Source of the DNA: Candidatus Nitromaritima sp. SCGC AAA288-L16
GTDB taxonomy: Bacteria > Nitrospinota > Nitrospinia > Nitrospinales > VA-1
DNA: 18,674 nucleotides
Direction: 5' to 3'
Assembly (NCBI GenBank): GCA_000372225.1
Contig: AQTY01000032.1
Span: 1-18,674 of the forward strand
The notes under the pieces are model-generated. The model made no database searches and was not told where the DNA came from. It saw only the letters and a program-made list of their open reading frames with translations. Of the stretch, positions 6,495 through 14,824 are shown one piece after another; the stretch's first letter is position 1; every line of letters begins with the position of its first letter. The translations under genes were made by a program, and so were the position numbers.

Positions 6495-8231
6495 ATGACA
6501 CTATTGAATAACATTCTTCCTGAGGTGCGTCGCGGAAAATTAAAAGTACTTCTTCGTGAAAGGGAGATCGTCCGAGTGCTTGAAGCCCACAATGGACTGA
6601 GCGGTATTATTGCAAATAATGCATGTATTGAAGGGCAATCTAATCAAGTCCCAGTCCAAAGAGAATTCGACGCAATATGGGAAAGCAGTCTGACCGACTC
6701 CGCATCAAAAGGGCACCCCGACATAGAAGTTATTAGCTTTGATTCAAGGCTTCAATCTATTAATGAAATTTTAGCGGTTACCCATAAGCCAATGATAGTT
6801 GATGGCGACACAGGAGGGGACGCTAATAATTTTGAGTATATGGTCACCAAACTTGAGAGGGCTGGTGTTTCTGCCGTCATTATCGAAGATAAAGTTTTTC
6901 CAAAGCGAAATAGTCTGGAACCCGGAGTTCAGCAAATGCTTCAAGAGCCTGAGATATTCAGCCAAAAAATCAAACGTGGTAAAAGTGCTCAGATATCAAC
7001 CGACTTTATGATTATAGCCCGACTAGAAAGCTTGATAGCTGGGAAAAGTGTGGATGATGCGCTCTTTAGAGCTCAAATCTATCTGGAAGCAGGTGCTGAT
7101 GGTGTAATGATCCATTCAAAAGAAAAAGACCCTGACCAGATCATGGAATTCGCGAAGCACTACCAGAAAATGACTCAAAAAATAAACTGCAAAAAACCAA
7201 TGGTATGTGTACCAACAACATACAATACCCTTACCGAAGATCAGTTGAGTGCTGCGGGATTTAGTATTGTTATTTACGCCAATCATCTTTTAAGAAGCGC
7301 TAATAAGGCAATGGAAGAAGCCGCTCGCACCATCCTTCTTAATCAACGATCATTTGAAGTTGACCCAATCTGTTCTCCCGTCCGCGAAATATTTCAAACA
7401 GTAGGATTTCTCGAAGTTAAAGAAAAAGACAAGCTCGACGGAAACAACAAAAACATCCCCATAATCATTCCTGCTGCGGGCGAAGATCCTTCGTTAAGTT
7501 CAATTCTAAAAGGTAAACCTAAGTCTATGTTTGAAATAGCTGGGAAAACTCTTCTCGACTGGCAAATCAGCGCTCTCAATAGTAATAACCTGACAAATAT
7601 TACAGTGATAACAGGCTATAAAAGTAGGACGATGAAAGCAGATGGCGTCACCTTTCAGGAAAATAAAGATTACAAAAGAGGCTCCGAGTTACACAGTTTG
7701 ATGGAGGCTCGAAAAAAAATGACGAACGGTTTCATTATGCTGTATTCGGATATACTATTTGAAGAGAACATAATGTCAAAAATACTTGCTTGCCAAGAAG
7801 ACATCGTTCTTATAGTAGACAACACCATGCAGTACCATGCGCCAGAAGCAAACAAAATACAGGATTTTGTTATCAGTAAAAACAAACACCTACCCACCCG
7901 AAGAAAAATTAGTTTTGCTTATGAAAATATTATTTCAAAAATCGGATCAAAACTAAATCCAGAAACCGCCACTCACGAGTTTATAGGCCTCGCTAAGTTC
8001 ACTAAAACTGGAGCGGAGCAACTTCTTCAGACCTATGAAGACTGCGTAAAGAATTACCATGGTAAATTGCAGGAGGCTGAAAATATAAATCAATTTAAAT
8101 TTACCGACCTAATACAAGAAATGATCGACCGAGGCTACGTCGCTAACTTTCTTGAAATTCATAAGGGTTGGCTAGAGATCCATAGTACTGAAGACATCGA
8201 ACTAGCCAACCATTTCCTATCCAATAGTTAA
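6495..8231 (+). CDS. Bifunctional phosphoenolpyruvate mutase / nucleotidyltransferase
   Basis: The 578-aa protein has two domains. Residues 1-310 are a PEP mutase of the isocitrate lyase superfamily, which rearranges phosphoenolpyruvate to phosphonopyruvate and so makes the C-P bond. The diagnostic EDK-x5-NS motif is present as EDKVFPKRNS (131-140), which separates PEP mutases from methylisocitrate lyases, and the metal-binding DGDTGGD stands at 103-109. Residues 322-578 resemble a nucleotidyltransferase of the LicC/PntC type: PAAGED from 326, GKPKSMFEI from 340, and a putative metal Asp 419 in YSDILFE. PepM fused to such a domain is a known arrangement in which the second half is thought to activate a phosphonate (such as 2-aminoethylphosphonate) with CTP for transfer to glycans or lipids. 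No phosphonopyruvate decarboxylase or transaminase lies nearby, so substrate and end product are inferred. Confidence 0.88.
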   Translation: MTLLNNILPEVRRGKLKVLLREREIVRVLEAHNGLSGIIANNACIEGQSNQVPVQREFDAIWESSLTDSASKGHPDIEVISFDSRLQSINEILAVTHKPMIVDGDTGGDANNFEYMVTKLERAGVSAVIIEDKVFPKRNSLEPGVQQMLQEPEIFSQKIKRGKSAQISTDFMIIARLESLIAGKSVDDALFRAQIYLEAGADGVMIHSKEKDPDQIMEFAKHYQKMTQKINCKKPMVCVPTTYNTLTEDQLSAAGFSIVIYANHLLRSANKAMEEAARTILLNQRSFEVDPICSPVREIFQTVGFLEVKEKDKLDGNNKNIPIIIPAAGEDPSLSSILKGKPKSMFEIAGKTLLDWQISALNSNNLTNITVITGYKSRTMKADGVTFQENKDYKRGSELHSLMEARKKMTNGFIMLYSDILFEENIMSKILACQEDIVLIVDNTMQYHAPEANKIQDFVISKNKHLPTRRKISFAYENIISKIGSKLNPETATHEFIGLAKFTKTGAEQLLQTYEDCVKNYHGKLQEAENINQFKFTDLIQEMIDRGYVANFLEIHKGWLEIHSTEDIELANHFLSNS

Positions 8232-8327
8232 ACACACCCTTGATCCAGAACCTTTTTTGTGTGAACAAGAAAACAACCGAGACAGTCTTCTGATAATTGA
8301 AGTCAAAGACTAAAAATAATTATTACT

Positions 8328-10037
8328 ATGTACTATTCAAAGCTACTAATACCAACCCTAAAAGAATCTCCTGCGGATGCCGAGGTTGTCAGCCATAAGC
8401 TCATGGTCCGCGCTGGAATGATCCGTCAAATGGCTGCCGGCATCTATTCAATCCTCCCATTAGGACTAAGGGTACTTAGAAAAGTCGAGCAGATCATCAG
8501 GGAAGAAATGAACCAGATTGGAGGACAAGAAGTTTTCCTTCCCAGCGTTCAACCAGCTGAATTATGGGCAGAAAGTGGACGCTGGGATTTTTATGGAAAG
8601 GAATTGCTGCGCTTCAAAGACCGGAATGACCGCGAATTTTGCTATGGGCCAACTCACGAAGAAGTTATTACAGACATAGTACGTCGCGAAGTAAAATCCT
8701 ACCGACAATTACCAATTACCTTGTACCAGATTCAAACCAAGTTTCGAGATGAAGTCAGACCCCGCTTCGGAATAATGCGTGGACGTGAATTCACAATGAA
8801 AGATGCCTACAGCTTTCACGCAACTGAGGAAAGTACTCACGAAACTTATTCAAGTATGGCGAATGCCTATTCCCGAATTTTTAAAAGATGTGGACTGGAT
8901 TTTAAAATGGTGGAAGCCGATAGCGGAACCATTGGGGGCAATTTCTCTCATGAGTTCGTCGTGCTCGCAAGCTCTGGGGAAGATTGCATAGGATTTTGCA
9001 ATTCATGCGATTACGCTTCGAACCTTGAAAAAGCTGAAACTAAAACCTCGCCAATAAATACAGAATCTCCGTTACCGGAAGACCTCAATGAAGTTGCCAC
9101 GCCCAAAAAAAAATCTGTAGAAGAAGTAACCCAATTTCTTCGAGTGTCACCTAACACACTAATTAAAACCATTATATTTGAAACCGACCAAGGACTAGTT
9201 GCTGGGCTCGTTCGAGGCGATCGTGAAGTCAATCCTGTCAAACTTAAAAACCTAGTCGGCTGCGAATGGCTTATCCCTGCCTCAGAAAATTTAATTGCAA
9301 AAACAACTGGGTTGCCTTGCGGGTACTTGGGGCCTGTGGGAATTAAGCTCAAAGTTTTTGCCGATAAAGAAATCCCGCCTATGTCCAACAGCATCGCAGG
9401 GGCAAACAAAATAGATACCCATTTGACTGGTATTCAGTTTAAACGAGACCTGAAAGTTGAAAAAATAGGGGACATCAGAAGTGTCAACGAAGGAGACCCT
9501 TGCCCTAAGTGCAAATCAGGAAAGTATAAAATAAAACGAGGTATCGAAGTAGGACATATTTTCATCCTAGGAAAAAAGTACAGCGAATCCATGCAAGCCT
9601 TGTATCTAGATGATCAAGGCAAAGAAAAACCTATGATCATGGGCTGTTATGGGATAGGAGTTGGCCGAACTGCCGCAGCTGCTATTGAGCAAAACCATGA
9701 TGAGCAAGGAATCATCTGGCCTATTTCCCTTGCTCCTTTTCAAGCTGTTATTCTTCCAGTCAACTTTTCTGACGATGCCGTGCATTCAGCAGCTAAAAAA
9801 ATCTATAAATCTCTCTGGGAGTTAGGGGTTGAAACCTTACTTGATGACCGCCCAGATAGGTTAGGTGTAAAATTTAAAGACGCTGAGCTTCTCGGAATCC
9901 CAATCCAAATAATCGTTGGCCCCAAAAATCTTGGTGATGGAAAAATAGAAATAAAACTAAGAAAAACTGGCGAATCCCAGTTAATATCATTCCCAGAAGA
10001 AATCGCATATATTTCCACAATTTTATCAGAGTTATGA
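8328..10037 (+). CDS. proS: Prolyl-tRNA synthetase, bacterial type with editing insertion
   Basis: ProRS charges tRNA-Pro with proline. The 569-aa length and layout match the long bacterial (ProS1) form. Class II motif 1 lies around residues 38-75 (GIYSILPLGLRVL), and motif 2 around 138-160 (TKFRDEVRPRFGIMRGREF). A YbaK-like editing insertion at about 225-385 would hydrolyse mischarged Ala-tRNA-Pro. Motif 3 includes GIGVGRTAAAAIEQ starting at 442, and the C-terminal anticodon-binding domain fills about 470-569. The ATG starts a canonical MYYSKLLIPTLKE terminus; the AT-rich leader has no Shine-Dalgarno. A 96-bp gap separates it from the PEP mutase gene, so it may have its own promoter, although none is obvious. 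Confidence 0.97.
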   Translation: MYYSKLLIPTLKESPADAEVVSHKLMVRAGMIRQMAAGIYSILPLGLRVLRKVEQIIREEMNQIGGQEVFLPSVQPAELWAESGRWDFYGKELLRFKDRNDREFCYGPTHEEVITDIVRREVKSYRQLPITLYQIQTKFRDEVRPRFGIMRGREFTMKDAYSFHATEESTHETYSSMANAYSRIFKRCGLDFKMVEADSGTIGGNFSHEFVVLASSGEDCIGFCNSCDYASNLEKAETKTSPINTESPLPEDLNEVATPKKKSVEEVTQFLRVSPNTLIKTIIFETDQGLVAGLVRGDREVNPVKLKNLVGCEWLIPASENLIAKTTGLPCGYLGPVGIKLKVFADKEIPPMSNSIAGANKIDTHLTGIQFKRDLKVEKIGDIRSVNEGDPCPKCKSGKYKIKRGIEVGHIFILGKKYSESMQALYLDDQGKEKPMIMGCYGIGVGRTAAAAIEQNHDEQGIIWPISLAPFQAVILPVNFSDDAVHSAAKKIYKSLWELGVETLLDDRPDRLGVKFKDAELLGIPIQIIVGPKNLGDGKIEIKLRKTGESQLISFPEEIAYISTILSEL

Positions 10038-10064
10038 AAAACAGCTCCTTGATAAAAAATTTCC

Positions 10065-10092
10065 TTGTAACACTTCCCCCTTTGAGTATAAT
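10065..10092 (+). promoter_or_regulatory. Sigma-70-type promoter for the rimP-nusA cluster
   Basis: A perfect -10 hexamer TATAAT lies at 10087-10092. TTGTAA at 10065-10070, matching four of six bases of TTGACA, stands 16 bp upstream. Transcription should begin near 10098-10100, about 165 nt before rimP. The site is in the intergenic region just after proS. It is the best promoter-like sequence I found in the window; start-site data are lacking. Confidence 0.6.
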
Positions 10093-10121
10093 ATAAGTAA
10101 TAGAGTTGGTTCCTACCTAAG

Positions 10122-10149
10122 AGCGCGGCTTAAGCCACGCTTTTTTTTT
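10122..10149 (+). terminator. Intrinsic terminator or attenuator before rimP
   Basis: AGCGCGGC (10122-10129), loop TTAA, and GCCACGCT (10134-10141) form an 8-bp stem with one C-A mismatch, followed directly by a run of T to 10149. It could end proS transcripts. It lies about 25 nt downstream of the predicted start of the 10065-10092 promoter, so it would also act on transcripts heading into rimP-nusA, as an attenuator. Confidence 0.65.
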
Positions 10150-10263
10150 GCTTTTATGAGAAAAATAAGGGAAAGCATCAACTCCTAACTCACGATGCAA
10201 AGAAAAAGTAGTCGTCTCGTTAGACTCGAAGCAAAAGCGACCACATGTAATTGCTACAGATAA

Positions 10264-10725
10264 ATGAGGAAAAACCCTATTTATCAGTTGGTTACTGATC
10301 TCATTGAGCCAACTCTAAAAGGAAGTGACATAGAACTGGTTGATGTTGAGTACAAAAAGAATGGCAAAACTTGGTGTCTGAGAGTATTCATCGACAAAAA
10401 TCAAGGGGTGACAGTTTACGACTGTCAAAGATTAAGTCGAGAGATTGAAGACTTAATTGAAATCCACGAATTAATTGCCGACCACTATGTTCTAGAAGTT
10501 TCTTCCCCTGGCCTGGATCGACCATTAAAAAAAGAGTCTGATTTTCTTAGAAATAAAGGAAAGCAAATTCTGGTCAAAACCTATTCGCCTATTAACAGCA
10601 GTAGAACAAATACGGGAACCGTTAAAGATTTTGCAAATGACACTCTATTTTTAGAGAATAAAAAAGATACTTTGGAAATTTCATTGACGAATATTGCGCA
10701 AGCCAAATTAATTATCGAATTTTAA
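10264..10725 (+). CDS. rimP: Ribosome maturation factor RimP
   Basis: RimP assists maturation of the 30S ribosomal subunit. The 153-aa protein has the expected N-terminal alpha/beta domain (about 1-85) ending in the family signature YVLEVSSPGLDRPL at 75-88, and a C-terminal SH3-like barrel (about 90-153) with GTVKDFANDTLFLE. The start ATG lies in an A-rich context without a strong Shine-Dalgarno. It is the first gene of the rimP-nusA-infB cluster, the order seen in most bacteria, and ends 7 nt before nusA. The metY tRNA that precedes this gene in E. coli is not present. Confidence 0.94.
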   Translation: MRKNPIYQLVTDLIEPTLKGSDIELVDVEYKKNGKTWCLRVFIDKNQGVTVYDCQRLSREIEDLIEIHELIADHYVLEVSSPGLDRPLKKESDFLRNKGKQILVKTYSPINSSRTNTGTVKDFANDTLFLENKKDTLEISLTNIAQAKLIIEF

Positions 10726-10732
10726 AATCTAT

Positions 10733-12289
10733 ATGACCATCGAAGTTTTAGAAAACATAAAGCTACTAGCCAGAGAAAAGAACATTGATGAAGAAACTTT
10801 GATCAATGCCCTTAAGAATGCCATGGAAGCAGCCGCGCATAAAAAACTAGAAACTAATGGCCCGCTTCAAATCGAATTTAATCGTGAAACGGGTGAAATA
10901 GAGGTATTCTCTGAAAAAACTGTTTCTAGCGAAGTAACCAACCCTGAAGAGGAAATTTTGCTAGAAAAGGCTCGAGCAATCAACCCTGAAGCTAAAATGG
11001 GTGAAACCCTGCTCATCCAGTTACCTATAAAAAACTTCGGTCGAGTCGCCGCGCAACTCGCAAAGCAAGTAATCGTACAAAAAGTTCGTGAAGCTGAAAT
11101 TAACATCCTCTGTAAAGAATTCCAAGATAAAAAAGGCGAATTAATTAATGGGATTGTTCAGCACTTTCAGCATGGAGATATTATTGTTGACTTGGGAAAA
11201 GCAGAAGGGATTCTCCCAAGGCGAGAGCAAGTATTTCGTGAATCATTTAGCCGAGGCGACCGTATTCGCGCGTATGTTCTTGATATAGGAAAAACAGCAC
11301 GAAATGCCACAGTGATTCTTTCCCGAACGCACACAGGGCTCATTAGAAACCTGTTCGAGATTGAAGTGCCTGAAATTAATGAGGGAATAATAGAAATAAT
11401 GGGGATAGTACGAGAACCTAATGGAAGAACTAAAATAGCGGTTAAAACCCATGACCGTGACGTAGATGCTGTTGGAGCTTGTGTCGGGATGAGGGGTATG
11501 CGCGTCCAGTCTATCGTACAGGAACTTCGGGGAGAAAAAATTGATATCGTCGAATATTCAGAAGACCTAGAAGTATTTATTAAAAATGCCCTTAGCCCTG
11601 CTAAAATCTCTCGCATAATTAAAAATAGCGAGAACAATGAAATGACAGTTATTGTTGCGGATGATCAGATGTCTCTAGCGATTGGGAAAAAAGGACAAAA
11701 TGTCAGACTTGCTGCAAAACTGGTGAAACAGAAAATAGATATTCAGGGTCATTCTGAGGCTTCTGGTTCATTAGATATTTCTAGTTTATTACCAACTACT
11801 AAAAAAAGTACTTCTAGCATCAATTTTTTAGGTGAAATTAGCGGGGCAAAGGGACTGGGAGAAAAAATCACAGCTATTCTTTTTGCAAGCAATGTAGTTA
11901 CTGCTGAGAATGTTATAACGCACGGGATAAAAGGATTAACAACTCTCCCTGGAATAGGACCCAAAAAAGCAGCATCAGTTTTAGATTTTGCAGAAAAAAT
12001 AACCGCGCGGATAATAGAAGAGCGCGGAGAGGGCGAGGTAAAGTCTGAAACTGACAAGGAAACCAAAATAGCGGATGCCTCTGACGAAGAAGAGCAAGAA
12101 ATCCCAGTAAATCAATTATGTGAAGTTTCCCCATCTGTCATAGAGTGTCTTCTGGAAAACGGATTTGAAACCCTGGCGGAACTTTCTGTAACGGAAAAAG
12201 AAGAATTGGTAGAAATTGAAGGAATAGATTTGGAAACTGCCCTGGTAATTATCGCACAGGCAAAAAAGCAATCAGCTAGTGATAGGTAG
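10733..12289 (+). CDS. nusA: Transcription termination/antitermination protein NusA
   Basis: NusA binds RNA polymerase and nascent RNA, increases pausing and intrinsic termination, and joins antitermination complexes. The 518-aa product has the polymerase-binding N-terminal domain (about 1-130), an S1 domain (about 135-200, GIVQHFQHGDIIVDLG) and two KH domains. KH1 carries VGMRGMRVQ around 251-259 and KH2 carries IGKKGQNVR at 317-325. After a linker come a helix-hairpin-helix segment with LPGIGPKKA at 405-413, an acidic stretch (about 430-455) and a C-terminal repeat (about 455-515). The C-terminal part thus resembles the two-repeat form of proteobacterial NusA. It may autoregulate through the hairpin at 10122-10149 (inferred). 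Confidence 0.97.
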   Translation: MTIEVLENIKLLAREKNIDEETLINALKNAMEAAAHKKLETNGPLQIEFNRETGEIEVFSEKTVSSEVTNPEEEILLEKARAINPEAKMGETLLIQLPIKNFGRVAAQLAKQVIVQKVREAEINILCKEFQDKKGELINGIVQHFQHGDIIVDLGKAEGILPRREQVFRESFSRGDRIRAYVLDIGKTARNATVILSRTHTGLIRNLFEIEVPEINEGIIEIMGIVREPNGRTKIAVKTHDRDVDAVGACVGMRGMRVQSIVQELRGEKIDIVEYSEDLEVFIKNALSPAKISRIIKNSENNEMTVIVADDQMSLAIGKKGQNVRLAAKLVKQKIDIQGHSEASGSLDISSLLPTTKKSTSSINFLGEISGAKGLGEKITAILFASNVVTAENVITHGIKGLTTLPGIGPKKAASVLDFAEKITARIIEERGEGEVKSETDKETKIADASDEEEQEIPVNQLCEVSPSVIECLLENGFETLAELSVTEKEELVEIEGIDLETALVIIAQAKKQSASDR

Positions 12290-12351
12290 TTTTTGAATCT
12301 AAAAGAAACGCAACATACTGCAAACTGATTATGAAAATTTAAAATTGGTTT

Positions 12352-12357
12352 AGGAGG
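12352..12357 (+). promoter_or_regulatory. Consensus Shine-Dalgarno for infB
   Basis: AGGAGG lies 5 nt before the TTG start codon of infB. It is the best ribosome binding site in the window and decides the start: no ATG stands at the N-terminus, and the residues after the TTG match the IF2 N-terminal domain. Confidence 0.85.
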
Positions 12358-12362
12358 TTTTT

Positions 12363-14732
12363 TTGGGCAAAACTCGCATTAACAGGTTGGCTTTAGAACT
12401 CGGTGTGCAAAATGATCAGATCTTGGATGCCCTAAAAGGTATTGGGCAAGCTGTTAAAAATTATATGAGCTCAATAGATGATAAAACTGCGGATGAAATC
12501 CGCGAACTATTCACCCCGAAACCTCCATCTAAAAAGGAAACTCCAAAAGCCACCAAAAAATCAACCACCAATAAAATAACTACAAAAAGCACATCTAAAA
12601 AGACCAAAACAACTACGAAGAAAGAACCCTCAGAAAAAAAAGCTCCAAAAGTAAAACCCAAGACAGCAAAAAAAACCACAAAAAAATCTACGACTACTTT
12701 AAAGAAATCCAAAGTCGCTAAAACTACCAGTAAACCTCCGACGAAAGATCAAGCAAAACAAGAACCAACCAAAGTATTAAAAAAATCTGGGCTCAAAATC
12801 ACAAAGCATGAAGAAAAACCTGCTGAAGTGGAAAAAAAACATGCTGAAGTGAAAAAAAAACCTATTGCAACTAAAGATAAACCTGCAGCCAGTCAAAAAA
12901 AATTAGCTGAAAAAAAATCAGAGAAAAAAACTACCACAGAACCACCCAAACCAGAGCGACTACCCACTGAGGTTAAAGAAGAAGCTTTTGAAATTGCTCA
13001 ATTGCCAGAAAACATAATGATTCGTGATTTGGCTGAAAAGTTGCGTTGTTCTCCTAACGATATAATCAAAGAACTCATGGGCTTGGGTGTCATGACCACC
13101 ATCAATCAAAGTCTTAGCTTTGAGGTCGCATCAAAAGTAGCCGACCAACGCGGCTTTGAAGTTGAATTGATCAAGGACAAATCGGCAATTGATTTTGAAG
13201 AGGAGGAAAAAGAAAACCCAAAAGACCTTTGTAACCGACCACCCATCGTAACAATCATGGGACATGTGGATCATGGAAAAACATCACTACTCGATGCTAT
13301 AAGAAAAACTAATGTAACCGAAGCCGAGGCAGGTGGTATCACCCAGCATATAGGGGCCTACAGAGCAAAAATCAAGGATCAGTTTATTACTTTTCTTGAC
13401 ACACCTGGTCATGAAGCATTCACAGCAATGCGTGCCCGTGGAGCACAGGTAACGGACATCGTTATTCTAGTTGTGGCCGCAGATGATGGAATAAAACCTC
13501 AAACTAAAGAGGCAATCGATCATGCCCATGCAGGCAACGTACCCATTTTGGTTGCTATCAACAAGATTGACAAACCTGAAGCAAAACCGAAAGAGGTGAA
13601 AAAACAATTGGCTGAAGTAGGTTTGCTACCTGAAGACTGGGGTGGGCAGACAATGTTCACGGAGGTTTCCGCAATACAAGAAACAGGAATCGAACACCTC
13701 TTAGAACTAGTTCTCCTGCAGGCAGAGATCATGGAACTTAAAGCAAACCCGACTCTCCGCCCGCAAGGTATTGTCATTGAATCAAAACTGGATAAAGGAA
13801 GAGGACCCGTTGCCACGGTGATAGTGCAAAAGGGAACGTTGACGGTGGGACAACCTTTTGTTGTCGGACCCTATTTCGGAAAAGTACGAGCACTGATAAA
13901 CGATAGTGGTAATAAAACTCCAAAAGCTACCCCAGCAATGCCGGTAGAAATCGTGGGAGTTCCTGAAGTTCCTCAACCAGGAGATAAGTTTTATGTGGTT
14001 GAAGATGAACGAAAGGCAAGGCAATACAGTGAAATGAGGCTCAAAAAAAGACGGGAAATGCAGTTAGCCGAATCTGCCAAAGTAACCATGGAAGATCTTC
14101 ACGATCAAATTGCAGAAGGTAAAATTAAAGTACTCAACCTTATAATTAAAGCGGACACTCAAGGTTCGATTGCCGCAGTGCAGGAGGCCTTCTCAAAATT
14201 AGAAACCGAAAAAATCCGATTTAAAATCATTCACGATGGGGTTGGAGGAATAACCGAGTCAGATATTCTTTTATCTAGTGCGTCTAACGCGATTACCATC
14301 GGGTTTAACGTACGCCCAACAGACAAAGCAGATGAATTAGCAATGCGAGAAAAAATAGATGTACGCTTATATAGCGTAATATATGAAGCTATTGAAGATA
14401 TGAAGAAAGCGTTGGAGGGCCTACTAGCACCAAAATTTAAAGAATTGATTATCGGCCGAGCTGAAGTAAGAGAAGTGTTCAATCTCCCAAAAATAGGATC
14501 GATCGCTGGATGTCATGTATCGCAAGGAAAAATGGAACGTAATCTTGAGACTAGACTCATCCGTGATAGCGTAGTGGTCTATCAGGGGAAAATTCTTTCG
14601 ATAAGACGCTTTAAGGAAGATGTAAAGGAGGTACAACAAGGTTACGAGTGTGGACTTTCTTTAGAAAACTTCCAAGATATAAAGCAAGGAGATGTGGTAG
14701 AACCTTACATCCTAGAAGAGATCGAAATTTAG
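12363..14732 (+). CDS. infB: Translation initiation factor IF-2
   Basis: IF2 is the GTPase that brings initiator fMet-tRNA to the 30S subunit and promotes subunit joining. The 789-aa protein starts at TTG with a consensus Shine-Dalgarno. Residues 1-50 are a first IF2N domain. About 52-210 is a Lys/Thr/Pro-rich low-complexity linker, and a second IF2N domain (IMIRDLAEKLRCSPNDIIK) spans about 212-268. The GTPase domain has G1 GHVDHGKT at 300-307, G3 DTPGHE at 346-351 and G4 NKID at 400-403. Domains II, III and IV follow, with the fMet-tRNA-binding C-terminus complete to IEEIEI. The linker holds a 21-nt tandem repeat at 12821-12862 and long A runs. Position after nusA is standard; the gap is 73 nt. 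Confidence 0.97.
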   Translation: MGKTRINRLALELGVQNDQILDALKGIGQAVKNYMSSIDDKTADEIRELFTPKPPSKKETPKATKKSTTNKITTKSTSKKTKTTTKKEPSEKKAPKVKPKTAKKTTKKSTTTLKKSKVAKTTSKPPTKDQAKQEPTKVLKKSGLKITKHEEKPAEVEKKHAEVKKKPIATKDKPAASQKKLAEKKSEKKTTTEPPKPERLPTEVKEEAFEIAQLPENIMIRDLAEKLRCSPNDIIKELMGLGVMTTINQSLSFEVASKVADQRGFEVELIKDKSAIDFEEEEKENPKDLCNRPPIVTIMGHVDHGKTSLLDAIRKTNVTEAEAGGITQHIGAYRAKIKDQFITFLDTPGHEAFTAMRARGAQVTDIVILVVAADDGIKPQTKEAIDHAHAGNVPILVAINKIDKPEAKPKEVKKQLAEVGLLPEDWGGQTMFTEVSAIQETGIEHLLELVLLQAEIMELKANPTLRPQGIVIESKLDKGRGPVATVIVQKGTLTVGQPFVVGPYFGKVRALINDSGNKTPKATPAMPVEIVGVPEVPQPGDKFYVVEDERKARQYSEMRLKKRREMQLAESAKVTMEDLHDQIAEGKIKVLNLIIKADTQGSIAAVQEAFSKLETEKIRFKIIHDGVGGITESDILLSSASNAITIGFNVRPTDKADELAMREKIDVRLYSVIYEAIEDMKKALEGLLAPKFKELIIGRAEVREVFNLPKIGSIAGCHVSQGKMERNLETRLIRDSVVVYQGKILSIRRFKEDVKEVQQGYECGLSLENFQDIKQGDVVEPYILEEIEI
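12821..12862 (+). repeat. Two-copy 21-nt tandem repeat in the infB linker
   Basis: Two near-identical 21-nt units start at 12821 and 12842. Each encodes a PAEVEKK/HAEVKKK-type heptad inside the Lys-rich linker of IF2. The second copy contains nine consecutive A residues (12852-12860). Such in-frame repeats would change linker length without changing the reading frame. Confidence 0.75.
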
Positions 14733-14824
14733 TAAAACAAGACAGGCTAACAAAACTTTTTTTTTGCAGACACAACTGAAAAATTTAAGATGTTAAACAG
14801 TATTATTCATAATTTCATAAAACC

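Noticed and set aside
8284..8311. Inverted repeats between the PEP mutase gene and proS (AGTCTT...AAGACT and CTTC...GAAG).
   Set aside because: The two stems are mutually exclusive, weak and AT-rich, with no T tract after them, so they do not support a terminator or riboswitch.
9011..9409. Long minus-strand open frame of 132 codons inside proS.
   Set aside because: Antisense shadow of a well-conserved synthetase gene; Ser/Thr-rich product without domain or start signal.
10195..10260. Possible tRNA or structured RNA ahead of rimP, by analogy with metY in E. coli.
   Set aside because: No TTCGA-type T-loop flanked by a stem, no acceptor stem and only a 4-bp hairpin; not a tRNA.
11167..11637. 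Minus-strand open frame of 156 codons inside nusA.
   Set aside because: Lies opposite the S1/KH domains of NusA; composition is typical of an antisense shadow.
14757..14768. Run of T between infB and rbfA that looks like a terminator tail.
   Set aside because: No GC-rich inverted repeat precedes it.
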